NCBI GenBank assembly: GCA_050250815.1 | Contig: JBFWNY010000014.1 | Location: forward strand, 1 to 64,000 | Reading direction: 5' to 3' | DNA length: 64,000 nt | From: JAEUMD01 sp050250815 | Lineage (GTDB): Bacteria > Pseudomonadota > Alphaproteobacteria > Rhizobiales > Hyphomicrobiaceae | Part shown: in pieces, positions 8,973 through 16,443 of the stretch | How the letters are laid out: each line of letters starts with the position of its first letter | How positions within the stretch are numbered: the first letter of the stretch is position 1 | Notes under the pieces: generated by a model | Seen by the model: only the letters and a program-made list of their open reading frames with translations | Databases searched by the model: none | Told to the model about the DNA's origin: nothing | Translations under genes and position numbers: made by a program

Positions 8973-9743
8973 TCAGCCCCTGCGAAATCTGTCCAGCCAG
9001 CCAAGCGTCTCGCCGGTCGGGATGGCGGATTTGTATTCCGCGCCGAGCGGCGCACGGTAACCGAGGTCCTCGATAACAGCGAAGACATGATCATAGGCAA
9101 TCTCGCCGTGGTCGGGCGGGCCGCGGTCGGGTACCGATGCGAACTGTATGTGACCGATGATAGGTATCAAATCAGTGAGCTTGTGCGTCAGGTTCCCTTC
9201 CATCAGCTGCACGTGATAGCAGTCGAACATCAGCTTCAGATTTTCCGCGCCGACCTCAGCGATGAGCCCCGCAGCCTGGCCGGTCGTCGAAAGGAAGTAG
9301 CCCGGTACATCGTAGCTATTCAGGGGCTCGATCAGGATCGTGATACCCTTGCGTGCGGCTTGCGATGCCGCGTATTGCAGATTGGTGACGAACGTCCGCA
9401 GTGCGTCCTCACCCTGTGCAAATCCTGCCATGACGTGGACGTTTCCTGCCCCGACGGCTTCCGCATAGCCGAGCGCTTCGTCGATTGCAGCATGCGCTTC
9501 CTTTTCTCGGGCTGGCAGCGCGGCAAGGCCGTTGTCACCTGCGGCGACGTTACCACGACGCGTGTTGAGGCCAAGCATCTTCAGGCCCGTAGCCCGTAAT
9601 GCTTGGCGCACATCTTCAGCGGGCGTGTCGTAGGGCCAGTGACACTCGACGGCATCGAACCCTGCGGCCTTCGCTGCGTGAATTGCATCTGGCAGTGGAC
9701 GGTCGGACCACAGGAATCCAAGGTTTGCAGAGAACTTCGTCAT
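8973..9743 (-). CDS. otnI: Hydroxypyruvate isomerase family protein, probable 2-oxo-tetronate isomerase (OtnI type)
   Basis: TIM-barrel sugar isomerase of 256 residues, started at the ATG overlapping the upstream stop (ATGA). The two metal-binding glutamates lie in IEPLNSYDVPGYF and LGAEYKS, with H in FDCYHVQLMEGN, as in the Hyi/OtnI family. Known OtnI enzymes convert 2-oxo-tetronate to 3-oxo-tetronate. It is the last gene of the run ltnD-otnK-otnC-otnI, exactly the enzymes needed for threonate/erythronate breakdown, which supports that role over hydroxypyruvate isomerisation. Confidence 0.82.
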   Translation of the reverse strand: MTKFSANLGFLWSDRPLPDAIHAAKAAGFDAVECHWPYDTPAEDVRQALRATGLKMLGLNTRRGNVAAGDNGLAALPAREKEAHAAIDEALGYAEAVGAGNVHVMAGFAQGEDALRTFVTNLQYAASQAARKGITILIEPLNSYDVPGYFLSTTGQAAGLIAEVGAENLKLMFDCYHVQLMEGNLTHKLTDLIPIIGHIQFASVPDRGPPDHGEIAYDHVFAVIEDLGYRAPLGAEYKSAIPTGETLGWLDRFRRG

Positions 9744-10387
9744 GCGTCCCAATCCACGTCGAATTTCGTCACGACTTTGTTGATCTGCTCTTGAGACAGC
9801 ATGCGTGCATTGGCACCTCTCACGATAAGGGCGAGCCGCGCCGTTGCTTCCAGTTCCTCGATCGCATTGCAGGCGGCTTCCAAATCCTTGGCCGCGACGA
9901 CCGGGCCATGACTTGCGAGCATGACGGCGGAGCGCTTGCCGGCAAGCCCCCGCACGGCCTCTCCCATCGCAGGATCACCCGGCACGAAGAATGGCAGCAG
10001 CTTCACCTTGCCCAGCTGCATGATCGCGTAGGGCGTAAGAGGGGGAAGGAAATTGTCCTCATCGACGTCGGGCATCATGGAAAGAGCAACGGCGTGGCAG
10101 GAGTGCAGATGGACGACGGCACCCGCCGTACCGCGCGTTTCATAGAACGCTGAGTGCAGCAGCAACTCCTTGGTTGGCGGATCGCCGCCGGTGAGACGGC
10201 CATCGGCATCGAAGCGGCTAAGGCGTGCAGGGTCGAGCCGGCCGAAGCTGGTGCCGGTCGGTGAGACGAGAAGGCCGCCGTCGCTCGTCCTGGCCGAGAC
10301 GTTGCCGGTGCTTCCGCCCGTCAGTCCGCGGTGGAACATTGATTTGGCCAACAGGCAGATCAGTTCTCTCAGCTTGCTGTCGCTCAT
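9740..10387 (-). CDS. otnC: Class II aldolase/adducin family protein, probable 3-oxo-tetronate 4-phosphate decarboxylase
   Basis: Protein of 215 residues with the zinc-binding HLHSCHA motif, the downstream SHGPVVA histidine and the phosphate-loop sequence TGGSTGNVS typical of the fuculose-phosphate-aldolase fold. In the OtnC subfamily the reaction is decarboxylation of 3-oxo-tetronate 4-phosphate to dihydroxyacetone phosphate. Four-base overlaps with the kinase gene upstream and the isomerase gene downstream indicate translational coupling. The assignment rests on gene order as well as family, since aldolase II members vary in substrate. Confidence 0.82.
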   Translation of the reverse strand: MSDSKLRELICLLAKSMFHRGLTGGSTGNVSARTSDGGLLVSPTGTSFGRLDPARLSRFDADGRLTGGDPPTKELLLHSAFYETRGTAGAVVHLHSCHAVALSMMPDVDEDNFLPPLTPYAIMQLGKVKLLPFFVPGDPAMGEAVRGLAGKRSAVMLASHGPVVAAKDLEAACNAIEELEATARLALIVRGANARMLSQEQINKVVTKFDVDWDA

Positions 10388-11643
10388 GACGTGGCATTCC
10401 TGGCGAGCACGCCGGCCGCCTTGGCAAAGTAGTCCGGTGCACCAAAGTTTCCCGACTTTAACGCTACCACGAGATCTGGGCGCGCCCTCATGGCCGGTAC
10501 ACCTGGGTCGATCTCAGGGCCGATTTCGAGGGAACCGAGGCCAAGTCCTTCGACCACACTGCCAGAGGTCTCGCCCCCGGCCACCAGTAATCGTCGTACA
10601 CCGGCAGCGACCACGATCTGAGCAACGCGTGAGAAGAAATCCTCGATGAGTTTAGCTGACAATTCGCGACCGAACTGCTCATGAACGGATGCAACGGCAC
10701 TGGGATCGGCAGAGCTGTAGGCGAGCGGGATGCCGGGTTGATTCAGAAGCCACGCTGCGGCCTGGTCGGGCGTCGTTCTACCTCCGGCAACCTCCTGCAC
10801 CACGATTTCCAGCACAGGGTTCAGCTGCCGGTGAACCTCGATCTGTTGGCGTGTCGCGTTCGAGCAAGACCCCGCTAATGCAACACACTTGCCAGCCTCG
10901 CCCATCCATCGGGAACGCTCTCCGGAGATCAATCCGCTTTTTTTGAAGTTCGCGGGCAATCCGAGCGCCACCCCCGAGCCTCCCGTCACCAGCTTGAGGT
11001 CGGCCGCTGCTTCACCAATTGCAATAAGGTCATCGTCCTGTATTGCATCGACGATGATATGACGCTTGCCTCGACGGCGTTGCTCTTCGAGTGCGGCCCG
11101 GATGGCTGTTGCCCCCGCCAGCACCTTGCTGACCGGCACATGCCCAACGTCATACCTTGTCTGCGATGCAAGCCAGCGGCGGATATCCGGATCGGTCATG
11201 GGTGTCAGGGGGTGGTTCTGCATCCCCGATTCGCTGAGAAGCACTTCATTCACGAATAGATGACCCTGATAGAGAGTACGACCGGTTGCTGGAAACGCCG
11301 GGCAGACGATGACGCAGTCCGTGCCGAGCGCATCAGAAAGCGCGTCGGCAACCGGACCGATATTGCCTTCGGGTGTGGAGTCGAAGGTCGAGCAATACTT
11401 GAAGAAGAACTGCCTGCAGCCCTGCGCGCGCAGCCATTCCAGGGCGGCAAGGGATTGCGCCACCGCGTCCTCTGCGCGGATTGAGCGCGTCTTCAGTGCC
11501 ACGATACCGGCTTCCACGTGCGCTGCCGCTGGCACTTCCGGAACGCCCGTGTATTGCACCGTATGCATACCCTGTTTGGTCAGCGTATTGGCAAGATCGC
11601 TCGAGCCGGTGAAATCATCGCCAATGCAGCCGAGCAGCATCAT
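10384..11643 (-). CDS. otnK: Four-carbon acid sugar kinase (DUF1537), probable 3-oxo-tetronate kinase
   Basis: Kinase of 419 residues with the N-terminal substrate-domain signature CIGDDFTGSSDLA and the C-terminal nucleotide-binding stretch VAGGETSGSVVEGLG, both diagnostic of the DUF1537/four-carbon acid sugar kinase family. It would phosphorylate 3-oxo-tetronate at C4 using ATP. Two ATGs are adjacent at the start; the first overlaps the ltnD stop (ATGA). It also overlaps otnC by four bases. Related DUF1537 kinases act on apionate-pathway or other acid sugars, so a different but chemically similar substrate is possible given the two transketolases nearby. Confidence 0.86.
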   Translation of the reverse strand: MMLLGCIGDDFTGSSDLANTLTKQGMHTVQYTGVPEVPAAAHVEAGIVALKTRSIRAEDAVAQSLAALEWLRAQGCRQFFFKYCSTFDSTPEGNIGPVADALSDALGTDCVIVCPAFPATGRTLYQGHLFVNEVLLSESGMQNHPLTPMTDPDIRRWLASQTRYDVGHVPVSKVLAGATAIRAALEEQRRRGKRHIIVDAIQDDDLIAIGEAAADLKLVTGGSGVALGLPANFKKSGLISGERSRWMGEAGKCVALAGSCSNATRQQIEVHRQLNPVLEIVVQEVAGGRTTPDQAAAWLLNQPGIPLAYSSADPSAVASVHEQFGRELSAKLIEDFFSRVAQIVVAAGVRRLLVAGGETSGSVVEGLGLGSLEIGPEIDPGVPAMRARPDLVVALKSGNFGAPDYFAKAAGVLARNATS

Positions 11644-12548
11644 TCTTCTCCCGGCAGGGTGAGGCCGGCGTTCCTGGCGTAGACCTTTGCCACAGCGGCA
11701 TCGTCCTCACTCCCCAGGCCCATGCCGGAGGCAGCGAGGAACTGCTGCAAGGTCGCTGCCGTGATCGGCGCGCTGAATTTCGCTCGTCGCGCAATGTCGA
11801 GCACGATGCCCAGGTCCTTGGGCCAGATATCGATCGAGGAACGCGGTGTGTAGTCGCCCTCTACGATATGCGGGGCCCGGTTCTCCAGCATCCACGACGT
11901 GCCGGCGCATTTGCTGATCACCTCGACAAATTTTTCGGGTGACACGCCTTGAGTCATGCCGAACGTTATGGCCTCTGCCATAGTCGCGATATGGACACCG
12001 GCAAGCAATTGATTGACGGCTTTCATGGCCGAGCCCGCGCCCGCTTCGGGACCGAGTTCAAAGACGGTTTCGGCAGTTGCATCGAGGACAGGCCGAGCGG
12101 CCGCAAAGGCGGGTGCGGTTCCAGACGCCATGACTGAAAGCTTTCCTTGCGCGGCCTTCACCGATCCTCCGGATATGGGCGCGTCGAGATAGTGGACGCC
12201 GGTAGTTCCGCAACGCACCGCCATTTCCCTCGCGAAGTCCGGTGGTACGGTCGCACAGGCGATCACCACCGCGTTCCGCTTGAGCCTTGGTACGACGCCA
12301 TCCGCGCCGAACAAGACATTCTCGGTCTGGGCCGCATTGAGAACAACGACAACCATGGCATCGAGCGTTGCGGCGATGTCGGCGATTTCGCCGACCGCGC
12401 CGCCTTCAGCCTGGAATTGCTTCATTTGCGTCGGCCTGACGTCGAACCCGTAGGTCTGGTATCCCGCCCGCAGCAGCGACGCGGCCATGCCATAGCCCAT
12501 CGACCCCAGACCGAAGACAGCGACCTTGATGCCATGCGCCGGACTCAT
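11640..12548 (-). CDS. ltnD: NAD(P)-dependent 3-hydroxyacid dehydrogenase, probable L-threonate dehydrogenase
   Basis: Beta-hydroxyacid dehydrogenase of 302 residues. The Rossmann motif GLGSMGYGMA is at the N terminus, the substrate-binding DAPISGGSVKAAQGKL is in the middle, and the catalytic lysine is in SAMKAVNQLLAG. This family includes LtnD and tartronate semialdehyde reductase. As the first gene of a four-gene set with otnK, otnC and otnI, it most likely oxidises L-threonate (or a related tetronate) to the 2-oxo acid and so starts the pathway that ends in dihydroxyacetone phosphate. No promoter motif was confidently seen upstream. Confidence 0.82.
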   Translation of the reverse strand: MSPAHGIKVAVFGLGSMGYGMAASLLRAGYQTYGFDVRPTQMKQFQAEGGAVGEIADIAATLDAMVVVVLNAAQTENVLFGADGVVPRLKRNAVVIACATVPPDFAREMAVRCGTTGVHYLDAPISGGSVKAAQGKLSVMASGTAPAFAAARPVLDATAETVFELGPEAGAGSAMKAVNQLLAGVHIATMAEAITFGMTQGVSPEKFVEVISKCAGTSWMLENRAPHIVEGDYTPRSSIDIWPKDLGIVLDIARRAKFSAPITAATLQQFLAASGMGLGSEDDAAVAKVYARNAGLTLPGEE

Positions 12549-13146
12549 GCCAGGTTATCCTCGGGTTTCAGATCGCACATCACCAACCTTGCTGTCGATA
12601 AAGGCACCGATGCTGCGAGCAAGATAATCGTTGTATCGAAAGCGACAAAGGCTGAACTCAGCAAGGCACCGCAGACGCTGTCATGAGGTGGGTATCGAGA
12701 CGATTGCCAAGCTCCCGTCCGCAGATATTTCATTTCTCATCGAGCGTCCAGCGGTCGACAATTTTCGACTTCGACGACCCACGCATCAAGCGAAACTCGT
12801 CTTTCATCCCATAGTATTGGCAGGGTCATCCGCTTTCCCATGTATCGCGGGCTCACGAGGCACTGAAGCCTGGACTGTCTTTGCACATCCATAGAAATGA
12901 GGCTCCCGCCGAGGGATTGGACTGTGCCATGTAATGCTGCGAGCGCTAAGGACAGGTCTGGGTCAAGGACGACGCTCTCGCGCTGTCGGCTTTCGGATTG
13001 AAGTTGCCGTCTCATCTGCTTTCTCACGCACATGTGATTGCTGATCATGCGCTGTCACGCGACGGCTGGCTCCTCCATGCGCCGTCGTGTGCACCTTGCG
13101 CCAATCCCCACGGCGCTCTGGCCGCAGAGTCTCGGTGACCTAAAAT
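12549..13146. other. 600-bp stretch without a recognisable gene
   Basis: Between the tetronate operon and the replication-relaxation gene I find only short frames (62 and 103 codons on the minus strand) with no recognisable motif or good ribosome binding site. This may mark the junction between the catabolic genes and the plasmid/ICE-type genes and may hold decayed sequence. The ltnD promoter should lie at its left end. Confidence 0.4.
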
Positions 13147-13160
13147 GAGGACATGTCCTC
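13147..13160. promoter_or_regulatory. Perfect 14-bp palindrome across a start codon
   Basis: GAGGACATGTCCTC is a perfect inverted repeat centred on the ATG (13153) of the replication-relaxation gene, and its left arm includes the GAGGA ribosome-binding sequence. It could act as an autoregulatory operator or a translation-blocking structure, or be chance. No experimental basis. Confidence 0.35.
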
Positions 13161-14109
13161 GCTCTTGGTGCCGCCGCTCAAACGCCTGACGCGACCGACC
13201 GCTCCACCGGGCCTGCGCATCACCGAGCGCGACATCGCCATCCTCATCGCCGTCGCGCGGTTCCGGTTTCTGACCTCCCAACAGATCGCACGCCTGGTCG
13301 GTGGCTCGGCGCAAGCGATGCTCGTGCGCCTGAAGCTACTCTTCTATCACGCGCTGCTCGACCGGCCATCGCATCAGCATTCTCAGCTCGCCATGTTCTT
13401 TGACGAGGGCAATCGCCCGCTCGTCTATGGCCTTGGCCGTAAAGGCGCCCGACTGCTCGCAGAGCTTGGCTTCGCAGTCGACGGCCGACTCGACTGGACC
13501 ACCAAGAACGCACGCGCCACCGGCCAGTTCCTCGCCCACACCATCGAGATCGCTGATGTCATGATCGAAATCGATCTTGCCGTCCGCGCTGAGGCTCACC
13601 TGCGCCTGATCGATCACCACGATCTTGTGCCCTACTTCCCTGCCGAGCGGCGCAGGCTGCGAGATCCCTTTCGCTGCCGCGTCGACGTCCGCGTGCCCGG
13701 GCACGCGACAGGCATCTCCATCGCCGTCGTGCCCGACCGACTGTTCTCCATCGCCTATCCCGATGCGACGCGCCACAACTACGCCGTTGAACTTGATCGC
13801 GGCAGCATGGACATCAACGCCAAACGCCTCGTCGGGAAGTCGAGCTTTCGCAGGAAGCTGCTTGGTTACTTCCACGCCTGGCGCGCACACAAGACGAACG
13901 ATGCCTGGGGCTTCAAGAGCTTCCGCATCTTGACGGTTGCGCCGTCCGACAAGCGCATCGCCAACATGATCACCGCACAAAACGAGGTGACGGACGGCGT
14001 CGCGCCCGGCCTCTTTCTCTACAGCACGCCGGAGGCCATCGCCGTCGACGGCGCCTTGGGCGCCGCCTGGGTCAACGGCGCGGGCGAACGCGTGAGCCTC
14101 ATCGCATGA
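13153..14109 (+). CDS. Replication-relaxation family protein
   Basis: Protein of 318 residues with an N-terminal winged-helix segment (ITERDIAILIAVARFRFLTSQQIARLV, residues about 21-50) followed by an alpha/beta domain typical of the replication-relaxation family on plasmids, ICEs and conjugative elements. Homologues are linked to relaxed plasmid replication control, but the biochemical role is not well defined. Its N terminus is preceded by a palindrome over the start codon. The genes downstream (CHC2 zinc finger, DUF3768) are typical companions in alphaproteobacterial integrative elements. The family call is fairly firm; the function is inferred. Confidence 0.75.
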   Translation: MSSLLVPPLKRLTRPTAPPGLRITERDIAILIAVARFRFLTSQQIARLVGGSAQAMLVRLKLLFYHALLDRPSHQHSQLAMFFDEGNRPLVYGLGRKGARLLAELGFAVDGRLDWTTKNARATGQFLAHTIEIADVMIEIDLAVRAEAHLRLIDHHDLVPYFPAERRRLRDPFRCRVDVRVPGHATGISIAVVPDRLFSIAYPDATRHNYAVELDRGSMDINAKRLVGKSSFRRKLLGYFHAWRAHKTNDAWGFKSFRILTVAPSDKRIANMITAQNEVTDGVAPGLFLYSTPEAIAVDGALGAAWVNGAGERVSLIA

Positions 14110-14117
14110 TCGATCTC

Positions 14118-14249
14118 TCCCTCACTCGGTATCCCGACCCTGGCCGCCGCGTCGCCCCGTCAAGGGCGCGCTCGCGCGGCCGTGATCGGCAAACCCTTGA
14201 CGGGGCGCCTTCAGCCGGCGGCCGCTCCTTACAGATACCGAGTGAGGGA
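14118..14249. repeat. Nested three-tier inverted repeat (about 130-nt hairpin)
   Basis: Three pairs of arms nest on a common centre: 14118-14133 with 14234-14249 (16 bp, perfect), 14142-14149 with 14216-14223 (8 bp) and 14153-14166 with 14194-14208 (14 bp perfect core). The loop is about 27 nt. The element follows the stop of the replication-relaxation gene by 9 bp and precedes the zinc-finger gene. It could be a strong transcriptional attenuator, a structured RNA, a MITE-like repeat or a single-stranded initiation site. Confidence 0.7.
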
Positions 14250-14341
14250 TACAAACGTGGGGGCGCACGACATGGACAGTTAGCGGAGGAATGCTAGACT
14301 TGGGAGCAGTTCAAAGAGTGAACGATAAGGGCTCAGCCACG

Positions 14342-14920
14342 ATGAAGCGCAAGTCACCTCTAGGGGTGGACTTCGCGCTCATCCGGCGCGCCGTCCCCCT
14401 CGCCGTAATTCTGAGCCGGTACGGTCTCGACGATGCCTTCAAGCGCGTCGGGTCGCGGCTCAAGGGTGTCTGCCCGATCCACAAGGGCAGCAACAAGCGC
14501 CAGTTCGTCATCGATCCCGGTACCAGCACCTGGCGCTGCTTTGGCGATTGCGACAGAGGCGGCGGAAGCCTCGAGTTCGTCGCCGAGATGGAGCGCGTCG
14601 GAATTGGACAGGCGGCGCGCCTGATCGCGGACTGGTTCGCCATTCCGCTCAGCATGAAAGCCTTGAGCAAACCTTCGGAAAGGAGAAAACCCATGTCTGG
14701 AAAACCCAGCCATAAGGCCTTCGCGGTCGAGGACCGCGGTGAGGGCGACGATAAAGATGCCTTCTGGACCCGCATCGGCAGCGTCTTCGCGCATGCCGAC
14801 GGCAAAGGCTACAACATCGTGCTGTCGGCGCTCCCCATCAATGGCCGCATCGTCTTGCGCGAGTTCACCGATGACGATGCGAAGTCCGATGAGCCGCCGG
14901 CGGCCAAGCGCCGTAGGTAG
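14342..14920 (+). CDS. CHC2 zinc-finger (primase-type) protein fused in frame to a small plasmid-type domain
   Basis: From the ATG at 14342 the frame encodes 192 residues. The first part has a DnaG-like CHC2 zinc finger: CPIH, then WRCFGDCDRGG, followed by a segment (LEFVAEMERVGIGQAARLIADWF) typical of primase N-terminal domains. No catalytic TOPRIM domain is present, so this is not a complete primase. From about residue 118 the sequence (KAFAVEDRGEGDDKDAFWTRIG) resembles a separate small conserved protein of alphaproteobacterial mobile elements. The two parts share one frame with no stop between them. A likely role is DNA binding in element replication or transfer. Confidence 0.7.
   Translation: MKRKSPLGVDFALIRRAVPLAVILSRYGLDDAFKRVGSRLKGVCPIHKGSNKRQFVIDPGTSTWRCFGDCDRGGGSLEFVAEMERVGIGQAARLIADWFAIPLSMKALSKPSERRKPMSGKPSHKAFAVEDRGEGDDKDAFWTRIGSVFAHADGKGYNIVLSALPINGRIVLREFTDDDAKSDEPPAAKRRR
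14693..14920 (+). CDS. Possible internal gene: small conserved mobile-element protein
   Basis: An ATG at 14693 lies in frame inside the CHC2 gene and is preceded by a strong AAAGGAG ribosome-binding site. Translation from here would give a 75-residue protein (FWTRIG... INGRIVLREF) that elsewhere occurs, to my recollection, as a stand-alone gene next to CHC2 genes. Either it is made separately as well, or the stop of the upstream gene was lost and the two are now fused. Function unknown. Confidence 0.5.
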   Translation: MSGKPSHKAFAVEDRGEGDDKDAFWTRIGSVFAHADGKGYNIVLSALPINGRIVLREFTDDDAKSDEPPAAKRRR

Positions 14921-15041
14921 GCAGCGACACGCCTCAAGCCCCGCCGCGGCAACGCGCGCGGGGCTCACTTTTTCTTCGACCTCGGTCCCGTCATCGGCCC
15001 CGGCACTTCCGCCTGGGTCGAACAGCGAAACGGAGGTTTCG

Positions 15042-15380
15042 ATGAGAGAGGATAGGACGGCACGCATGCGTGAGCTCAACGATGGTCTGCGCCGGACAGG
15101 TGCCGGCGGCTTTATCGTTGTGACGTCGGGTGTCGACGCACTGGCACCGGATGACAAGCAGGCTGTGTTTGCGCTGGTGCGTTCGTTCGACGCGTTCACG
15201 CCCGACAATGATCCGTGGCGCGAGCACGATTTCGGATCGGTCGAGCATGATGGCCAGCGCTACTTCTGGAAGATCACATACTACCAGGCGGGCAGCGACT
15301 ATTCGCAGGGTGCCGAAGACCCGAGTGATGCGAGCACGACCGCCCGCGTCATGACGATCATGATGGCCGAGGAGTATTGA
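15042..15380 (+). CDS. DUF3768 domain protein
   Basis: Protein of 112 residues started at the ATG with GGAGG six bases upstream. It matches the DUF3768 pattern: MRELND near the N terminus, TSGVDAL, FDAFTPDNDPWREHDFG, RYFWKITYY and a C-terminal TIMMAEEY. DUF3768 genes are common on alphaproteobacterial plasmids and integrative elements, usually near zinc-finger and conjugation genes. Biochemical function unknown. It ends one base before the next gene, so the two are probably co-transcribed. Confidence 0.78.
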   Translation: MREDRTARMRELNDGLRRTGAGGFIVVTSGVDALAPDDKQAVFALVRSFDAFTPDNDPWREHDFGSVEHDGQRYFWKITYYQAGSDYSQGAEDPSDASTTARVMTIMMAEEY

Positions 15381-15381
15381 A

Positions 15382-15654
15382 ATGGACGGTGCCGTTTCGA
15401 TCGAGTTGAAGCCGGTTCCCGACGGCTATGGTTTCATCTACGGCCGCGCCTTTTACGGCGGGCAAGGCTTCGACATCAACGTCATGCCGCCCGAAGCTCA
15501 TTGGGCCGGCGATTTCAAGCTTGCCGGTTACGAGCCGCACACCAGTGATTGGATCCTGTTCGTCGATGGCCAGGAGGTCGGCCGCGTTGCGGCGCGGGCC
15601 GATGTCGAGGCCGCGTTCGCCCGGATCATCGCGAAGGCGGGATGCTACACTTGA
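15382..15654 (+). CDS. Small hypothetical protein of mobile-element type
   Basis: A 90-residue acidic protein with no signal peptide or membrane segment. It starts one base after the DUF3768 stop, which indicates a shared transcript. The sequence (GFIYGRAFYGGQGFDINVMPP, then DWILFVDGQEVGR) suggests a small beta-rich fold. I do not recognise the family and cannot assign a function. It is followed by a strong intrinsic terminator at 15761. Confidence 0.55.
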   Translation: MDGAVSIELKPVPDGYGFIYGRAFYGGQGFDINVMPPEAHWAGDFKLAGYEPHTSDWILFVDGQEVGRVAARADVEAAFARIIAKAGCYT

Positions 15655-15760
15655 GGCAGTCGGTGTCTGCCCGTCGGCAGGGTGACGACCTGGCCGGCGG
15701 CCGCCGCGCGGCGAAGGGTGATACGGCACGCTCGTAGCCCAGCGGCCTGCCCGACCAGCG

Positions 15761-15795
15761 CAGGGCAACACGACGGTGTTGCCCTGTCTTTTTTT
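15761..15795 (+). terminator. Intrinsic terminator
   Basis: Perfect 11-bp stem (15761-15771 with 15776-15786), loop GACG, followed by TC and seven T residues. A textbook rho-independent terminator for the plus-strand run ending with the genes at 14342-15654. Confidence 0.85.
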
Positions 15796-15820
15796 GTCGT
15801 CCGTGCTAGACTAATCGCAT

Positions 15821-16066
15821 ATGGACGGGGTTGTCATTCGCGACACGCATAGGTTCATCGCCAAGCTGCAGCAGCGCGGTTTTTCTGTGCAGCAGGCCGA
15901 AGGGATCGCCGAGGCGATCAACGAGATCGGCGCCGGTGAGTTGGTCACCCGTGGCGATTTGCGCGAACTCGAGCTACGGCTCTACAAGTATTTCAGCGGC
16001 ATCCTGGTGGCGCACGGATTGGGTACGGCTGCACTCACCGTTACGCTGCTGCAGCTGCTGTCGTAA
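15821..16066 (+). CDS. Small protein with helical region and C-terminal membrane segment (DUF1640-like)
   Basis: An 81-residue protein whose first 60 residues are charged and probably helical (FIAKLQQRGFSVQQAEGIAEAI ... LRELELRLYKYF). A short hydrophobic C-terminal segment (ILVAHGLGTAALTVTLLQLL) could anchor it in the membrane. It resembles DUF1640/CCDC90-type coiled-coil proteins that occur near phage-like and mobile genes. Function unknown. It begins 25 bp after the terminator, so it must have its own promoter. Confidence 0.5.
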   Translation: MDGVVIRDTHRFIAKLQQRGFSVQQAEGIAEAINEIGAGELVTRGDLRELELRLYKYFSGILVAHGLGTAALTVTLLQLLS

Positions 16067-16084
16067 CACCCATCACCAGCGCTG

Positions 16085-16204
16085 CTATTGCTGCAAGTGC
16101 TTGGCGACCAGCGCGGGCATGTCGGAGCGCTCCTGATCGGTCATCAGCTCGAACATCAGCTCGCGCTCGGCCGTGTCCGGTTGCGCACCGGTGTCATTCG
16201 TCAT
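16085..16204 (-). CDS. Possible 39-residue protein
   Basis: A short minus-strand frame encodes a 39-residue acidic, methionine-rich peptide (MTNDTGAQPDTAERELMFEL...). A TACAAT box lies just upstream, but I see no clear ribosome-binding site. It is convergent with the DUF1640-like gene. The protein-like composition makes it plausible, but it may be spurious. Confidence 0.25.
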   Translation of the reverse strand: MTNDTGAQPDTAERELMFELMTDQERSDMPALVAKHLQQ

Positions 16205-16443
16205 GGGTTCATTGTAGCATTTTCATTGTGGTGGGTTGGGCGCCTCGCCGGCGCTGCCGGCGACCGGGTGCTCGTCAACCGAGTCCTTTGGTCTCGGCCC
16301 TTCGGCGTCGCCCCCTGGCGCGGTTTAACTCCGGCGGACGAGAGGCAGAGGAAGCGGCCATTTAACTGGCTGGCGCTTTGAACCAGTCGTGAACCGCTGG
16401 CAACGTCAGCAATGCATTCCGAAGCTGACGAATGCAGTCGAGG

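Noticed and set aside
12737..13048. 103-codon minus-strand frame in the gap after ltnD
   Set aside because: No family resemblance or ribosome-binding site; treated as non-coding.
14106..14297. 63-codon frame overlapping the replication-relaxation stop
   Set aside because: It lies almost entirely inside the nested inverted repeat and looks like translated structure, with no recognisable protein features.
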